A DNA stretch of 64,000 nt. Source: Spodoptera frugiperda (taxonomy: Eukaryota > Arthropoda > Insecta > Lepidoptera > Noctuidae). The stretch is taken from positions 10,478,001 to 10,542,000 of the forward strand of contig NC_064215.1 of assembly GCF_023101765.2 (NCBI RefSeq), read 5' to 3'. Below are positions 44,548 to 57,700 of this stretch, piece after piece. The notes beneath the pieces are model-generated. The model did no database searches. It was not told the origin of the DNA and was given only the letters and a program-made list of their open reading frames with translations. Both the position numbers and the translations under genes were made by a program. Every line of letters starts with the position of its first letter. Positions within the stretch are counted from its first letter, which is position 1.

Positions 44548-44762
44548 AATTATTTGACGAGGGACTCGACTAGTTTCAAGCTATGCGTCGACTAATTAAA
44601 CAGTAGCAGCGCGACATTCGCCGCGTTGTGTGTCGCGAATGCAGCTCATCAATATGAGCCTCTAACATGGCTTGAAACTAGACGAGTTAACCCCGTCAAA
44701 TAGTTACGTTAGTAAGCCGAAAAATATAATAATTATTATGTCTGACAAAAGTTACAATATAA
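44548..44762. mobile_element. Non-autonomous TIR element, family E, most complete copy
   Basis: Left arm GGCTTACTCATCTAATTATT ... CTCGACTAGTTTCAAGC is the inverse of the right arm GCTTGAAACTAGACGAGTT ... GTTAGTAAGCC. The centre carries GTAGCAGCGCGACATTCGCC. This copy shows that the family has long imperfect terminal inverted repeats. Confidence 0.8.
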
Positions 44763-44769
44763 ACTTACT

Positions 44770-46010
44770 GATATTGCCAGTGCTATTATAATATCCGAAA
44801 ACAATAGGACCATATAGGTACATAAATGAATCAAAATTATTTGTTCAAGGAAAGAAACGGAGCACTCGTACAACATCTTTAGTAAATTCTCTTAGTCTTT
44901 TCAGAGATATGCAAAACAAATACATTCCTCAGTAAATAGATTGTAAATATATAAATACAGTAATATCAGGGCATAATATTAACGTGTGTAGTCGGGAATA
45001 AATAAATAATTGAGATATGATAGACCACACCCTCGTCTCTTGGGCGATGCAAACTAAGTTATTACATGTGTATTGGTTTTGATTATATCACTTAGGTAAT
45101 GTCGATCGGAAAATTTCTAACATATTCTGCATAGAAAAACATGTAATTTTGTGTTTTCTTACTATTAGCTGTTATTTTTGGTAGACGAAAGTTGTTGTTA
45201 CATGTAGATATGCCGAAGAACTGTTCGATTCGTGAGTTAGGACAATATTATCATTGAATATTAATAAGGACAATACTGAATTACATCGTTTTATTAGTTC
45301 AACTGAGGAACTTCCAAAACGTCTCTTCCTCTTGTACTTGAACTACTAGACGGTGCTTATTGGTAGCCAAAGATTAATTTTTATATATATGAGACACAAT
45401 AGAAAACTCATTGTATCTCGCGTAGATCTGCGCTCCCGACATACTACGGCGTTAAGTCTCCATTTTTTTATCTTCCATATATTATTTGTTAGATTGGATA
45501 GGTCTGCATAGCATTTTTCAAAGGATTCAAAGTGACCAGGTTTTATGTTAAGAGACACTTACCACGTTTAAAACAAATTAACTCATTGCCACGAACAATA
45601 AAATAAAACTAGAATTGTTATTCCTCTAAAACTCTAAATATTTGTACAAACAAAATAGTAATTTTTCAATAAAATCGCTATTTCGTAAAGTGTATCAATT
45701 AGCTTAACTGCCATTTTTGGAAAGCGGCTAATCGTTTTATAACTCAATTCGCGAGATTTATATTTTATTCGGTTTTAATTAAATCGCTGCCAGACAGGCT
45801 GCTTTTAAAGCAGTTAATCCGCCATTTTTGTTATTGAGTATTTTTAATTTCGTGATTGGATTTCAATTCTGAAATGGATGTGTATTAACACCATGAACGT
45901 GTTGTTAATATGCACACATCCATTTTATGCTTAGGTGACATGTATTTTTTTTTCAGGATATCTTTATTTTCTACCAAGGAAACTTAAATTAAATTTTTAC
46001 GATATAACAT
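44770..46010. other. No gene identified
   Basis: AT-rich. A minus-strand open frame at 45346-45558 (70 codons) has no recognised relatives or splice context I trust. Nothing else seen. Confidence 0.55.
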
Positions 46011-46012
46011 AA

Positions 46013-46132
46013 ACGAGCAGGCGGTTCCCCTGATGGTAAGCAATCGCCGTTATAGCATAGACACCCGAAATCACCAGAAGCGTTATAAGTGCGTTGACGG
46101 CCTTTTAGGTGTTAGGAATTTAAAGGTTGGTA
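46013..46132 (-). repeat. Family C short interspersed repeat, inverted copy
   Basis: CGAGCAGGCGGTTCCCCTGA, TGGTAAGCAATCGCCGTTAT, AGAAGCGTTATAAGTGCGTT, the reverse complement of copies at 22010 and 47488. Confidence 0.85.
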
Positions 46133-46139
46133 TGATCCA

Positions 46140-47485
46140 GGGAATTGATTGATTGGTAAGATTAGGAAGGGAGATAATTAAGACTCCTGTACCCTAGAAG
46201 ATTGAGGATTGTACGGTGTCAGACAACAGGCTTAGAATAGAAACCATCGAATATATCTTATCTATCAAAAAAATCATGTCTTACACCTTTTGAAAAACAA
46301 CAACAATGATTACGTATTGTGAAATAACATGCAAATGATCGATGCACTATCTATGTACCTAGTACTATATGCAGGGGCGATATCATTGCAGCAGTGCAGT
46401 ACAGTTGTGCGAGAATTACATTCATTGTGCAATTGGAATGACACTGCATCGTGGTGCAACAACACAGCTGACTAACTCGGGGAAAACAGCTGATAATATT
46501 GTTTTCACTTTCAGTAAACATACGTGTGATAAGGACAGAGATAACGGTTTTACTTTCACTTTATTTGGATAGGTAACTAATTTGATTTCTGCAAATTGAT
46601 TGGCTGTTTACCTAACAGGAAAAATAATGTGGATATCAGTGAAAATTGTCGCTTTAATTTTCCCCATGTAGGTTGTGTTTAGTATTGAATCTTAACCAGT
46701 AATTATGTAACATAAAAAGCACTTTATTTTCTAAAGGGTAAGGTAGAGTTTGCAACATTTGTAAAACTCTTCAGGAGACGCTATATCTGTAGACTATCAG
46801 CTCATTCTTACCTGTGCTATATACAACAAAGTACGGTACTTCAATCGAATTCGCAGACAGAGAATCTCAGTACAAACACCTATTCATATTCATATCAATA
46901 CTAAATAACATGTTACATAAATCTAACGTGTAATTTTGCCGCAAATACATACGTCCTTTCTAGCACTGGCGCCGGCGCACTCGCGACGTGACGTCATAGT
47001 CATGTGCCATAAAACCATTTATTAAGTACATAGACAATAGGATCCATGTGTGAGGAAACTACCTGACCTAACATAATATACCTGGTTACTACCAAAAATC
47101 ATATATCAAGCTGTCAACTTATTCAATAATAGATTGAAAATAGTTATAATTTAAGATCTTTTGTCCAAATCCTTTGTCGCAGCTCATTTAGTATGGATTG
47201 TGGCCGGCACCAGTCATTTATTTGTCGGCTCATTTAGCTAATATAATAAATTGATAACAGACTGTCCGTCTAGCCGGTCTAGAGGTCAAAAGTGCGACTG
47301 TTCGTTGTGAATCGGGATGTTCTTGAAGATGTTTTGATTTGTAAAGTTTTAATAGTAGTTTGGAGCCGTATTTTAGATTGGTTAATGAAATATTTTACTT
47401 GATGTCTTACTGTCTACTACGTATATTATACTATGTAATCTTGTGGTTAAAGGTGCACAGATTAATAATGGAATGTTCGTTATTC
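46140..47485. other. No gene identified
   Basis: AT-rich sequence; open frames are short and unremarkable. Confidence 0.55.
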
Positions 47486-47487
47486 AT

Positions 47488-47597
47488 TTGCACGCACTTC
47501 TAACGCCTCTAGTGTTGCGGGTGTCCATGGGCGACGGCAATTGCTTACCATCAGGTGATCCGTCTGCTCGTTTGCCGGCTTGTACCATAAAAAAACT
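47488..47597 (+). repeat. Family C short interspersed repeat
   Basis: GCACGCACTTCTAACGCCTC, TGTCCATGGGCGACGGCAAT, TTGCTTACCATCAGGTGATC, CTTGTACCATAAAAAAA end. Confidence 0.88.
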
Positions 47598-47807
47598 GCT
47601 GAATGGATATTGATAAAAGATTGGTATGCAAATTGCTGATAGTGCATTGATAATTACTTATCTCCAATCAGATTATTACAGTATTGTTTTGATAACAATC
47701 TTAATATGTTTTAAGGAATTGAATACTTGATAGCATAATCATTAGGTCACCTTTAAACGAATGCAACTTTTATCATTACCTCTTCACTTTATCCTGCGTC
47801 AAACATA

Positions 47808-48017
47808 TTTTTTAAGAGGGGAAAATCATCCAACTGCTTCTCCTGCCTTGGGCGAGGCGAGAGGGAGTGTCAGATTCTTACTTACTAAAAACCACCCCGT
47901 TCCTACTTCTACCCTTCGAGCCGAATCCTCGGTAAACCCGCTAGGTATTCCGCAGCTCTGGGTCAGGCGTCAGCCCTACTGGGCTCCATCTGTAGTGGTC
48001 TGATGGCTCTTTGAGGT
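47808..48017 (-). repeat. SINE family A copy, longer form
   Basis: T-run, CTTGGGCGAGGCGAGAGGGA, ACCACCCCGTTCCTACTTCT, CGTCAGCCCTACTGGGCTCC, then TGGTCTGATGGCTCTTTGAG. Target duplications not clear. Confidence 0.9.
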
Positions 48018-51000
48018 CTTGTTACAAATCTATTTATATGTATTTTGGTGTATGCTTTATTGTTTACCCTTAAATAAATAAGTAAAGAACTAAATTACTC
48101 TACCAGAATAAAGAACACTAAAACGAATTAACATAAGGAACTAAAAACTCCTTTCTATATCCTGAAACCCTATAAATAAGTCAGTAGGACCAATGTATAC
48201 CAATGTAACCGCAAATCCTTCGTGCAACACTTGGCGAATGTCTACGTAGATATAATAACATAGTTATCAATAATAAATGCATAAGTATTATTATTAGACG
48301 ACCTTCAGGCTATGGTTAGACAGCAAGCGGGAAACTGGTTGATGTCCTTTATTATATTTTATTCGATTTAAATATCTTGCTGCATAGGTGATTCTCCAGC
48401 AATCAAATTATTTAGGTATGACATGATGTCTACAACTCCTTAAGAATCCAACTAAAAACAATATGTAATGGGCGATGGAAGAACACCTTTGTCTATTTCT
48501 GAAGTAAATAAGACATAACATAATGTTACATTCTCAATTCTCATAGACATGGTCCTATTGGGCACGTGTTGTACCTTGTATAGTGGTGCTTCTAGGTTTC
48601 CTCTAGGTTCATAAGGACCAAAACTTTTCCATGCACCGTTATCTAAGTAAGTAAGCGGTCATATGTTGCTACTAAGACTTATTTTGGACCATCTGCGAAT
48701 TTTGAGACTTCTAGTATCGTGGTCCTTTTGGACTTTTCTTCAAGACCAAAAAGACCAAACGCAAGTACCGCTACAAAGGAACCTGAGCCTTAGAGCCCTG
48801 CAATCAGGTACATGGTACATGTATTATTAATAACTCAGTATAATAATATGCGCCAGGCGTCTGATTGGTCGTGACTGGCGCGCATGACCCGTACTCCTAA
48901 TTACGTGGAAACATGACTCCGAGCTGGTGATTACGGAATTACCTAGGTCCTAGATGATAGGTCTAGTGTTTCTAGTTGAGATGGGGCGTGAAAGGGAAGT
49001 GTGGGGCCAAAAATGTAATTATATGAAGTCATTATATTATATTGATTGGGGTTCTTGCTAATCGTGGAAGGGGTTTGTATAACTTATATGTATGTAGCGA
49101 TAGGACATCGTGGACTTATTTTGACACATTCTACAAAATGCAAAAACAAATTTCATCAAGGTAGTTATATTCAGGACATTTCAGGATAATATGGGCAAAT
49201 CAACAACCGACCAATACACAATTCTAACTAAAATACCGTTTATCTCAGAATAGTGGGGATATGTCACCTAATGATTTCTTGCAATAAGTTAACGGAGTGT
49301 CCGCTTTACTTAGCGATAGAGTTTAAGAAGTAAAACATCATCCATCAAGAAATTCTGTGAATAAGACGCATATTAGGTTAGTTGTAGTTCTCGTGACACA
49401 CATAGCCCAAAGCTCTCATTCATACCAAGTGACAGACGGTGGCCCACACGAAATGCGTGCGAACTACTCTCATTAAAATTCCAACGACAATAGAGGTGCA
49501 TCGTCTATGCAGCATGACTCAAACCTTATATAATCTGTGGGCTTCTAGTGGGCGGCAAAATCTGACGTTCGAAATTTGAATTGGACGTTAAATCAACGAC
49601 TTGGTTACGAGTGTTGTGACAGTTGAATCTTGGGGGCGTAATGCCTGCTGTTCACAATGCGTTTATTTTGCATTTTTTATGTATATTACGAGGAAGCGTG
49701 TTGCGAAGTGTATTTATTGATTTAATATTCATTGCTAGAAGGAAATATTGTTTTATATTTATTTTATTACATAGTTAAGATTATAATAAATTAATATTAT
49801 TAAAGAATAAATATTTTTACATACTTAATAAAGTAGACAAGTGTTATTTAAATAACTTTAAAAGATTATCAATGATACGTTTAACCCGCGAAAAAAGCGT
49901 CTAGAAGCTACATAACGTACCGTACAACAACAAACATAGAAAATGGTTGTTCATTCATGACTATCGCCTTTCACTCAGCCTGTCTGCCGTACCCGACCGC
50001 CCACAAACTTACGCATAAATTTTATCATATAATTCAAGTAACACGTTTCATTTTCACGGTCCCATTAACATTTATTCAGTAAACCGGTTCTTATAATTTA
50101 TAAATACCTTATCGTTTGGATTTTAAACGTTCATTCATGAAAACCTGAATCGGAATTAGGTGATGAAATTGCAAATTATGTTCGAAGACGGTCGTAATTG
50201 GGTACATTGTGGTCGGTGTTGTGTGTTTTAGCGTTTTTTGAACGCAATTATGAGTTTGTAGTTACAATTTAATTTTGGGATTGTTGTTTCTGTTGGATTT
50301 TTGCAGGATAGGGATTTGTTGTATTAAGTATTATAGTAGGTACATTATGTTTTATTTCATAATAGAATTAAACAATTATCATTGTACGCTAATGTGTAAA
50401 ATATAGAATATATTGTACATGAAGTAAAGAGTTTCATAGCCAGTAATTGAAAACTTTTCGATGAAGAATTAGTTTTAACCTAGAACCTTGTTATAAATGT
50501 AACCCGTCTTCAATGTAACATAGCGATATTTAACCTTAACCCTACCAGAAGTAAGTCTAAAATAATTTATTCTAATAATTAGCTTAGTTCTCATGGGCAT
50601 TCCGCACAGGTCACGACTGTGCAGCAAGTCGCCCCATAATCTAATTCTTACAAAGGTCTGGTCCTTGATTTGCTTCGGTAAGGCAGTTTTCAATGCTTTA
50701 TTTATACGCATAATATAATAATAGCTGTGGACTGTATTTCGCACGACCCATGACCAAATTTGGGCGTATCTGGAGTCTCGAGTTCCGTTTGCTACGAACT
50801 ATAAATGTAGTGTCGGATGAGGCATCCGAATACTTTCGGTGGCTATTTAAAGTTTTTGTTAAATATAGAACAAGATTAAGAGCAGATGATAAATTAAAGG
50901 GCCGATTGAGATACAGATGCAGGTCACATAAGGGTTAAAGGAAAATAACAACCCAACAGCTGGAGTGAGACATTAATAAATCGAGATAAAAATAAAAAAT

Positions 51001-54000
51001 GAAGCAAAAAAGTGATAAGTGGGAGGTACAGAAGAAAAGGCAATAAAAAAATTAAACCATTAGATTAAGCACAAGTTTCTTGTAAAGATAATTATAAGGA
51101 TTCCAACAAAAACAATCAAAAGGAAAAAAACGGACGACTAGATAACAGATGTACCACGCACGACTTAAAAATGTAGACAGACAGTTGTATATCCAAGTAA
51201 TTATTAATGCCACTAGTAAAATTTCATATTATAGCACAAGCAACTAGCCAGTTTATTGATCTCTAACATTAAAAAAAAACTAAAACATACATCGTGCCAA
51301 ATCGAACAGCGAAACAAGTGGGGCTGTCATATCAATTTATATATTAAAACATGTTCGTGCATCCGAGTGCGAAATTCGTGCGAATTCGCCGACGCTCGTG
51401 GGCGTCTGACTAACGGAGGCGGAATGTAGTGCCGAAACAGCACGCTAGCGCAATGAACTGCACTCAGGGCTAGCTATGGCGGCGATTGATTATTATTATT
51501 GTAGGGTGAGACCAGTTCGTTGGAAAGGGTTGCGATTCCGACAGGAAAATGTATTCCTGCAATGTTACGGTTGGGTAACTTCGTATTTTGTGAATACTTA
51601 ATATTTTAATAACTAGTGCTTACGTCATAGACCACCTATTTGCACTAGACATATTTAATTGCTCACCGTCCACCAGTGACTGTGGTTACCTCCAGCTAAT
51701 TATGCAAATATTGATTAAGAAGTTAATTGAACTTTGATTTTTGTCTACGAATCGTCTTTTTTTAGTTTTTAACTCAATTTGTATGCTGAATTTCGAGCTT
51801 AGATATGCAAAGCCGGTAACCCTGTCAATGTTATGTTTAGTGCATACTAATAGAATAATTAAGTAGTAAGAAAAAACTTGAACGAGAGCGTTCAACCCGC
51901 CGGCACTATCGCGACTCGACCGGTGTTTGCGTTCAAGGTTAGTCGAGACGTTTCCAAATTTTGAATCGCTTAATTCTACGATGGCCATTCACGGTGCGAT
52001 TTAAAATGTTTAGATTTTTTATTGTCTATCGCAAATGTTTGCGATTTTTAGTCGACGTGTTTGAAATCGTTGTAGAGAAATAATTAATAGCGATATATTT
52101 CAGGTGGAGCTCTTGAAAATTTTTTCTCGATTACCACCAAGTCCTTGGTACTGAGGAAGTTTTGAGTTTCGTCTTCGGTAGTCTTGAAATCTTTATTTCA
52201 TCCAGTTCCTTTTTCTTTAATAGTAGAATTTTAGTTTTAACGTAGTTAGAATTTAACGGACTAAAACTGTCCTGCTTTTTAAAAGCTCTCAAAATAGACA
52301 TCAAATGTTATACATCTAATTAATCTTTTAAACTACTTGTGAAAATAACAATATCGTTAATTAAGTTACACAATAATAAGGATACTGCTCGTTATGAGTC
52401 GGATTTCGATACATATTTCAATCGCGACAAATTAAATCGTTATTATCTGCGAACGGGCCATTAACGTCGTCGCGTAAATTTGTCGTCACATGAATGGGTA
52501 ACTTTATACGAATATAAGTGTCATTGTGTAAAAATAATAATAACGAAAACGAAATCGAGCTCAAAAGGAAAAATATTTACGTTTTTAAATGAAAATGAAT
52601 TTTATTTTGAATAGTTATAATAATTAAATTTATTTTAAATCGTTTTCATATTTTAACTAGATTAATGTTATAGGAAAAATAGATATCAAATCTTTGAAAT
52701 GTTTTGTTGATAACCGAAGTTTTTGATAGAAGTAGGTATAAAATCAGTCTCACTATAAACTATAATAATGTCCTAAAATTATAAGTCTTGTTATAATTAT
52801 AATCACGATGTTTTCGACACTGGAAAGTTAATAAGTGCCAATTACTTACAGATTAAAACCATTACTGATAAATTAGCGAGTAAATCCACAACCACATATA
52901 AACCCAAAACAAAGTTTGACCAAGCCAAAATAAGTATCTATGGGCTATATAAACACGTATTCTAAAAGCTTACGTCAAAATCCCCATGTCAATACACTGT
53001 TTTGTTTATTTACAAAAACTCCTGTATGTGTACAGGCATTCGGTAAGTCAGCAAAAAATAATTCGCGATGATTTGGTTCATAAACTTTACAAAAACCATT
53101 TAATACTATATTAAATGTATAATTGTAGGCGTTAATTTCAAGATGATTATCAATCTCGAAATAAGTAGTAAATAAAGCTGCCCAGACATTATTTCTTTGT
53201 GCAAAAATATATCTAATCATCTTAATAACTGGGTAGCGGGTAATTAGTGTTGTTTTTCAATGGTTTTTGGCGCTAAATCACAAATACCCAAAAAATGTTG
53301 CCAAAGCAAAATACCTAAATTAAAAAGTTAACGTGCAACGTTCGGATACACGTGCAGAAGTTCATAGTGCTTTTTATCAGTGCTCTCAGAAGTAAATTTC
53401 TTTGGTTACGCCTTATAAATCGTGTTAAATATTGAAATAAATTCAAAGCAAATGGGCGCCTTTAAAGTTCAAGCGGTATGTAGCGTGTGACCTTGAATGG
53501 TGGCCAGAATTTTTGAGTATTCATTTGAATTAACTGCCAAGTTACTCCACATCATTATTACTTATATTACGCCGTCTGCTACTATGCTAGAATTAGTTAA
53601 TTTATTCAGTGAATACGCGCTCGTGCCAATGAATGAAAAATTCCACTCATTATTTAATAAACATCTTACGAAGATGTAAGTAAATATTGACATGTTTGAG
53701 AGGTTTAAAAATAGAGCTGATTATGTTATCTATGATACTGACTGACATATTTCGACATCCGCGAGTATCCAGGATGTCTACAGGTCCTAATAAATATAGG
53801 TTTTTAAGTAAGGAAATATAGATAAGGATCGAAAGTGAATTTTATTTGCGTAAATATATGAAAGTTACAACCGCGAGCACGGCCCCTGCGTGTTAATCCA
53901 AAAGGAGATCGATGTTGACGGAAATATTGATGGCCGCCATGCCGTCGTTTGAAAACTAAATGTTTTCGGTGCGAACGTTCCAATTTTAAGTTGTTGTCAA

Positions 54001-54140
54001 AATATGCAATCAATGAACGAGTTCCATGTTTCGAATTTAGAATCTGTACAATTTCTGGACAAAAATGTACATGTAGGTAGGAATTTGTTGACCTTATTTC
54101 AGATGTGTTTATTATGGAATATATCGCTGGTGAACGTCCA
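48018..54140. other. No gene identified; one GC-rich island
   Basis: 6 kb of AT-rich DNA without recognised exons or clear repeats. A GC-rich island at about 51340-51500 contains several CGTGCGAATTCG-like CpG clusters and could be a promoter or untranslated exon. Open frames at 50475-50744 (minus), 51686-51988 (minus, 100 codons) and 53497-53679 (plus) have no recognised relatives. Confidence 0.5.
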
Positions 54141-54144
54141 GAGC

Positions 54145-54295
54145 AGATGGATCACCTGATGGTAAGCAATCGCCGCCGCTTATGAACACTTGAAACACCA
54201 GAGGCGTTATAAGTGCGTTACCGGTTAGAAATTTAAGGGTTGTTGGGGAATAGGGGATTGGGAAGGGGGGTAATTGGGCTTCCTTACTCACAAGA
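54145..54295 (-). repeat. Family C short interspersed repeat, inverted copy
   Basis: GGATCACCTGATGGTAAGCA, ATCGCCGCCGCTTATGAACA, CCAGAGGCGTTATAAGTGCG, then TTGTTGGGGAATAGGGGATT. Confidence 0.88.
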
Positions 54296-54479
54296 GTAGA
54301 CATAACGCAAGCGTTGTTTCACGTCGGTTTTCTGTGAGGCGGTGGTATTACTCCTTCGTGTCGTAGCATGGATCTCCCACAATTGAATTCAATATCTCTC
54401 AATCCAAACCGTAGCTGAAAGTCCGTCTTGAACAAAATGTACAAGCTATCAAAAATTATGTGCATCTAATTAACAAAAC

Positions 54480-54700
54480 CGCGCATAGTTACAAGACTAC
54501 AATTGGAGTGGCCGCGGCCTCGGGAGCGGTCGTAAACTAGTATCAACGTCGTAGTTTCTGAATCGGCAGCGTATTAACATTCGGTCGGAACAAGTTGCTC
54601 GTTGCTGACTGCCCTTGACTTAGTGCGACGCGACGCGACGGTGCGCGCTAATTGTCGCGCGCCCGTTCCGTGCGATTCTCAATGGAAATTAGGCCAAAAG
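54480..54700. promoter_or_regulatory. GC-rich, CpG-rich island, possible promoter or untranslated exon
   Basis: A clear rise in GC in AT-rich surroundings: GGCCGCGGCCTCGGGAGCGG, TTCGGTCGGAACAAGTTGCT, a GCGACGCGACGCGACGG tandem, CGCGCGCCCGTTCCGTGCG. No open frame of note. In insect genomes such islands often mark 5' exons or regulatory DNA; which one cannot be decided here. Confidence 0.35.
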
Positions 54701-57700
54701 AGAGATTTTGCCACTTTTTCATATAATACACAGAGGTGTTAATGAATAAAAGTTTTAGTTTCAGACTTTTGTTTGGTTAGCAGAGATTGAATTTCTCAAT
54801 GTAAGGACTGACTAAAATTAGGATAGGTGTTAATGCTCTAAATATTTTGAATAGTGATGGAATCTGTACCAAGCTAAATAATTATGCAATCGGTAATAAA
54901 TGTCTAGTTTTGCCAGAACGAAAAGCTTAAATTAAATAACATCAATACATTTCCAAATATACGTATTGAATTGTACGTCGTATATTTTGATCACGGAACT
55001 AAAAATACAAGATTCTCAATAAAATCATCGATCGCGTCGTCAGCCGGACGTTTCGACGTTTCTCCATCTTTTTTTTACATAATCTCGTTCTTTTTTTAAA
55101 TTCCGTGTAAAGAGTAAAAGTGTTTTTTTCGCCATTGTGCCTATTGATGCCAGTTTGAATTCGTTATAAAAAGCATAACAGATGTTAGGCGGTGTTGACA
55201 CGATACTTACGTTTTACCGCGAAACGCGTTTTGTTCGACAAAAGAGGTAGTTTGTGGTTTGGTTGAATTAATATTTCTGTTATTTACTTTACTTTGATGT
55301 TTGTCGGTTTATTCTAATATGTTTATATTTTTTTTCAGGTTGCTTGAGGTAATGCTTCGACTTCAGACTGTTTTCAAGACTGCAGTCCTTGGGGGCATGA
55401 AAAGGATTAAAATAATGGCAAGCATGCTTATGCTTGTTGTTGGGGGTTGGAGAGGAGCTGGCTTATTGCGGAATGGTACACATAGATATTTTACTTTTCA
55501 TAAGTATATTATAATATTAGTAAAACTGTGTGACAATTTGTTGAAAAATGACATGATAAAAATAATCCTGTAGATAGTTTTTAATCGTCAACACTTGGGT
55601 ATAATTTCAGGTTCAGTAAACATTTAGAAATCGAAACATGACAATGTTATGTAAATGTAACTAAGAGTTAGTTATACAGGTATTTAAACACATCCCAACA
55701 GTGTACACTAGCCTTAACAAAATTTAAATATTCTGTCAGTGTCACGCTACATTTTTACCACTAATTTATAGGTACTGAAATGGATTCCGCAAATCGAACT
55801 ATGCATTTAAAATCGATCATTCGCGTGTCTTCGAGTTGCGTAATCGATTCAAAAACGAAATGAGTTAGCGAATAGTCAGTCGATTTAAATCGATCTATTC
55901 ATACTGGTGGAATAAATCGGGGATGGAATGCAGTTCTTATTAAAGATGATGAGATCATAGGCGTACTGACAAAGGATTCGTAAGTACGTGCAATTAGATA
56001 CGTAGATATGTTTAGTCACGGACTAGATTTGGTTAATAGTACAGATTTTTTTCAAACAATCAATAATAGGAGGCCAAGTGGTTCGTAATACTATGAGAGG
56101 GCGAATAAAAGTAGCAAAATATTCTTTACATTTTCTACAGAAAAAACAAACAATTAATTTCGATAATTGCTAGACGTGCAAGCTTGCGGTTGTTTAAGAT
56201 TACATAGTTCGTCTATTTCAAGAGTAACAATAAACCAATAAGTTTCACAAGAGCATCATCCCTAACTTTTATCCTTATAGCGAAACATAGAAACAGCAAA
56301 GTTAATAATAAAACAAAACGTACAAGAGACGACAATATGGCGGCACAAAAACTCTCACGTATGCTCATTTCAGAACGATCTACATTTTAGTTTTTATCGA
56401 TGCCAGTGCTTTTTATCATGTCGTGATGCTATTAAATGGCTATCATTGATGCGATGGTACGAGCGCTTTTTGTCTGCCTTTGCCTTAAAAAGTAAAAAAA
56501 AAACTAGACTAGACAACCATAGATAGAAGTTTGACGTTTGGTTCGCGCCAAAATTCGAGTGCTTTGGCACCTTGGCGGTACAACTGAAAGAGGTTGATCA
56601 CTCGCCTCCACTTCGAGGAACTTCGGGATCAAATGTCACGATTGTACGTAAAGTATTGGGGATTCTCGAAATGTATCTATTTATAGTGGTTTTGTTTACA
56701 CGCCACTATTTATGATATTGTTTTCAGAAAAACAAGTATCGTGAGAAAGTTCGTCTCAGAGCCGGAGTTCAAGGGAAAAGTTAATTTTATCTACGTAAAT
56801 ATACCAATACATTGACTTACTGTCCTGATTAATGTAATTTTGTGAGAATGATTTTTGACAAACGTTTTGATTTTTACGCAATACTCATATTTACGATGGG
56901 ATCCATTCCGAACATCTGATCCTTGGGGATACGTTATATTAGAATCGTGGTGATACTGGAAATATGACTATGCTATAAATCTATCAAGATCTCTTAAGAT
57001 TTATGTGATTTAAGCAAACATGACGAATTGAAGTGGTCATTTACAAGTTACATTTCGCATTTATAGTTTCACGAAAAAAGCTTGAAGCTAGCCTTGAATT
57101 TCCAACATCAAAGCCAAAAACGCCACTAGCGCCACCACCGTGAAACGAAGCAAACGTAAACTCACTCAAAAAACAAACAAGAACGAATAATTACGTTTTT
57201 CCCAGACAGAAGTACGAGTCATTGAAATCTGTGCAAAAATTACTTAATCAGTCTGTTAAGATGGTTTTTAATTTTTTTTTCACGCGTGCTTACAACCGAA
57301 CGATCGCTTTTTGTCATTTAACATGGGGTCTATGAACTTGGTTACTCAACCTGTCGGGACTTGTAGATTCGTGGGAGCTTGCTAGACTGACAGATACGCA
57401 CAGGGTCGGATTGGTGGGCAAAGTGCCGGGTGCAACTGCTTGTCTTTTATCGGTGTTGAAGAAAGTGTCTACTGTGAGCTTGATGTTCATTGATTTTAAG
57501 ATTAGCTACATGCTTGTATGATTTATTTTAATCCATGTGTCCAATAAAATAGATTTATAGGTATATATGTATTCCAGAATAGTAATAGATACTTTAGCAT
57601 AGCTCAAATTATCCGGGTAAAGTATGAAATCTTAAACCTCATCATTAACTACGAACTCAAGTTCTGCAATGTAAAATTATTAAGATATGTTTACGCAAAC

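Noticed and set aside
51686..51988. 100-codon minus-strand open frame
   Set aside because: Longest unexplained open frame, but no domain, splice context or neighbouring exon supports it.
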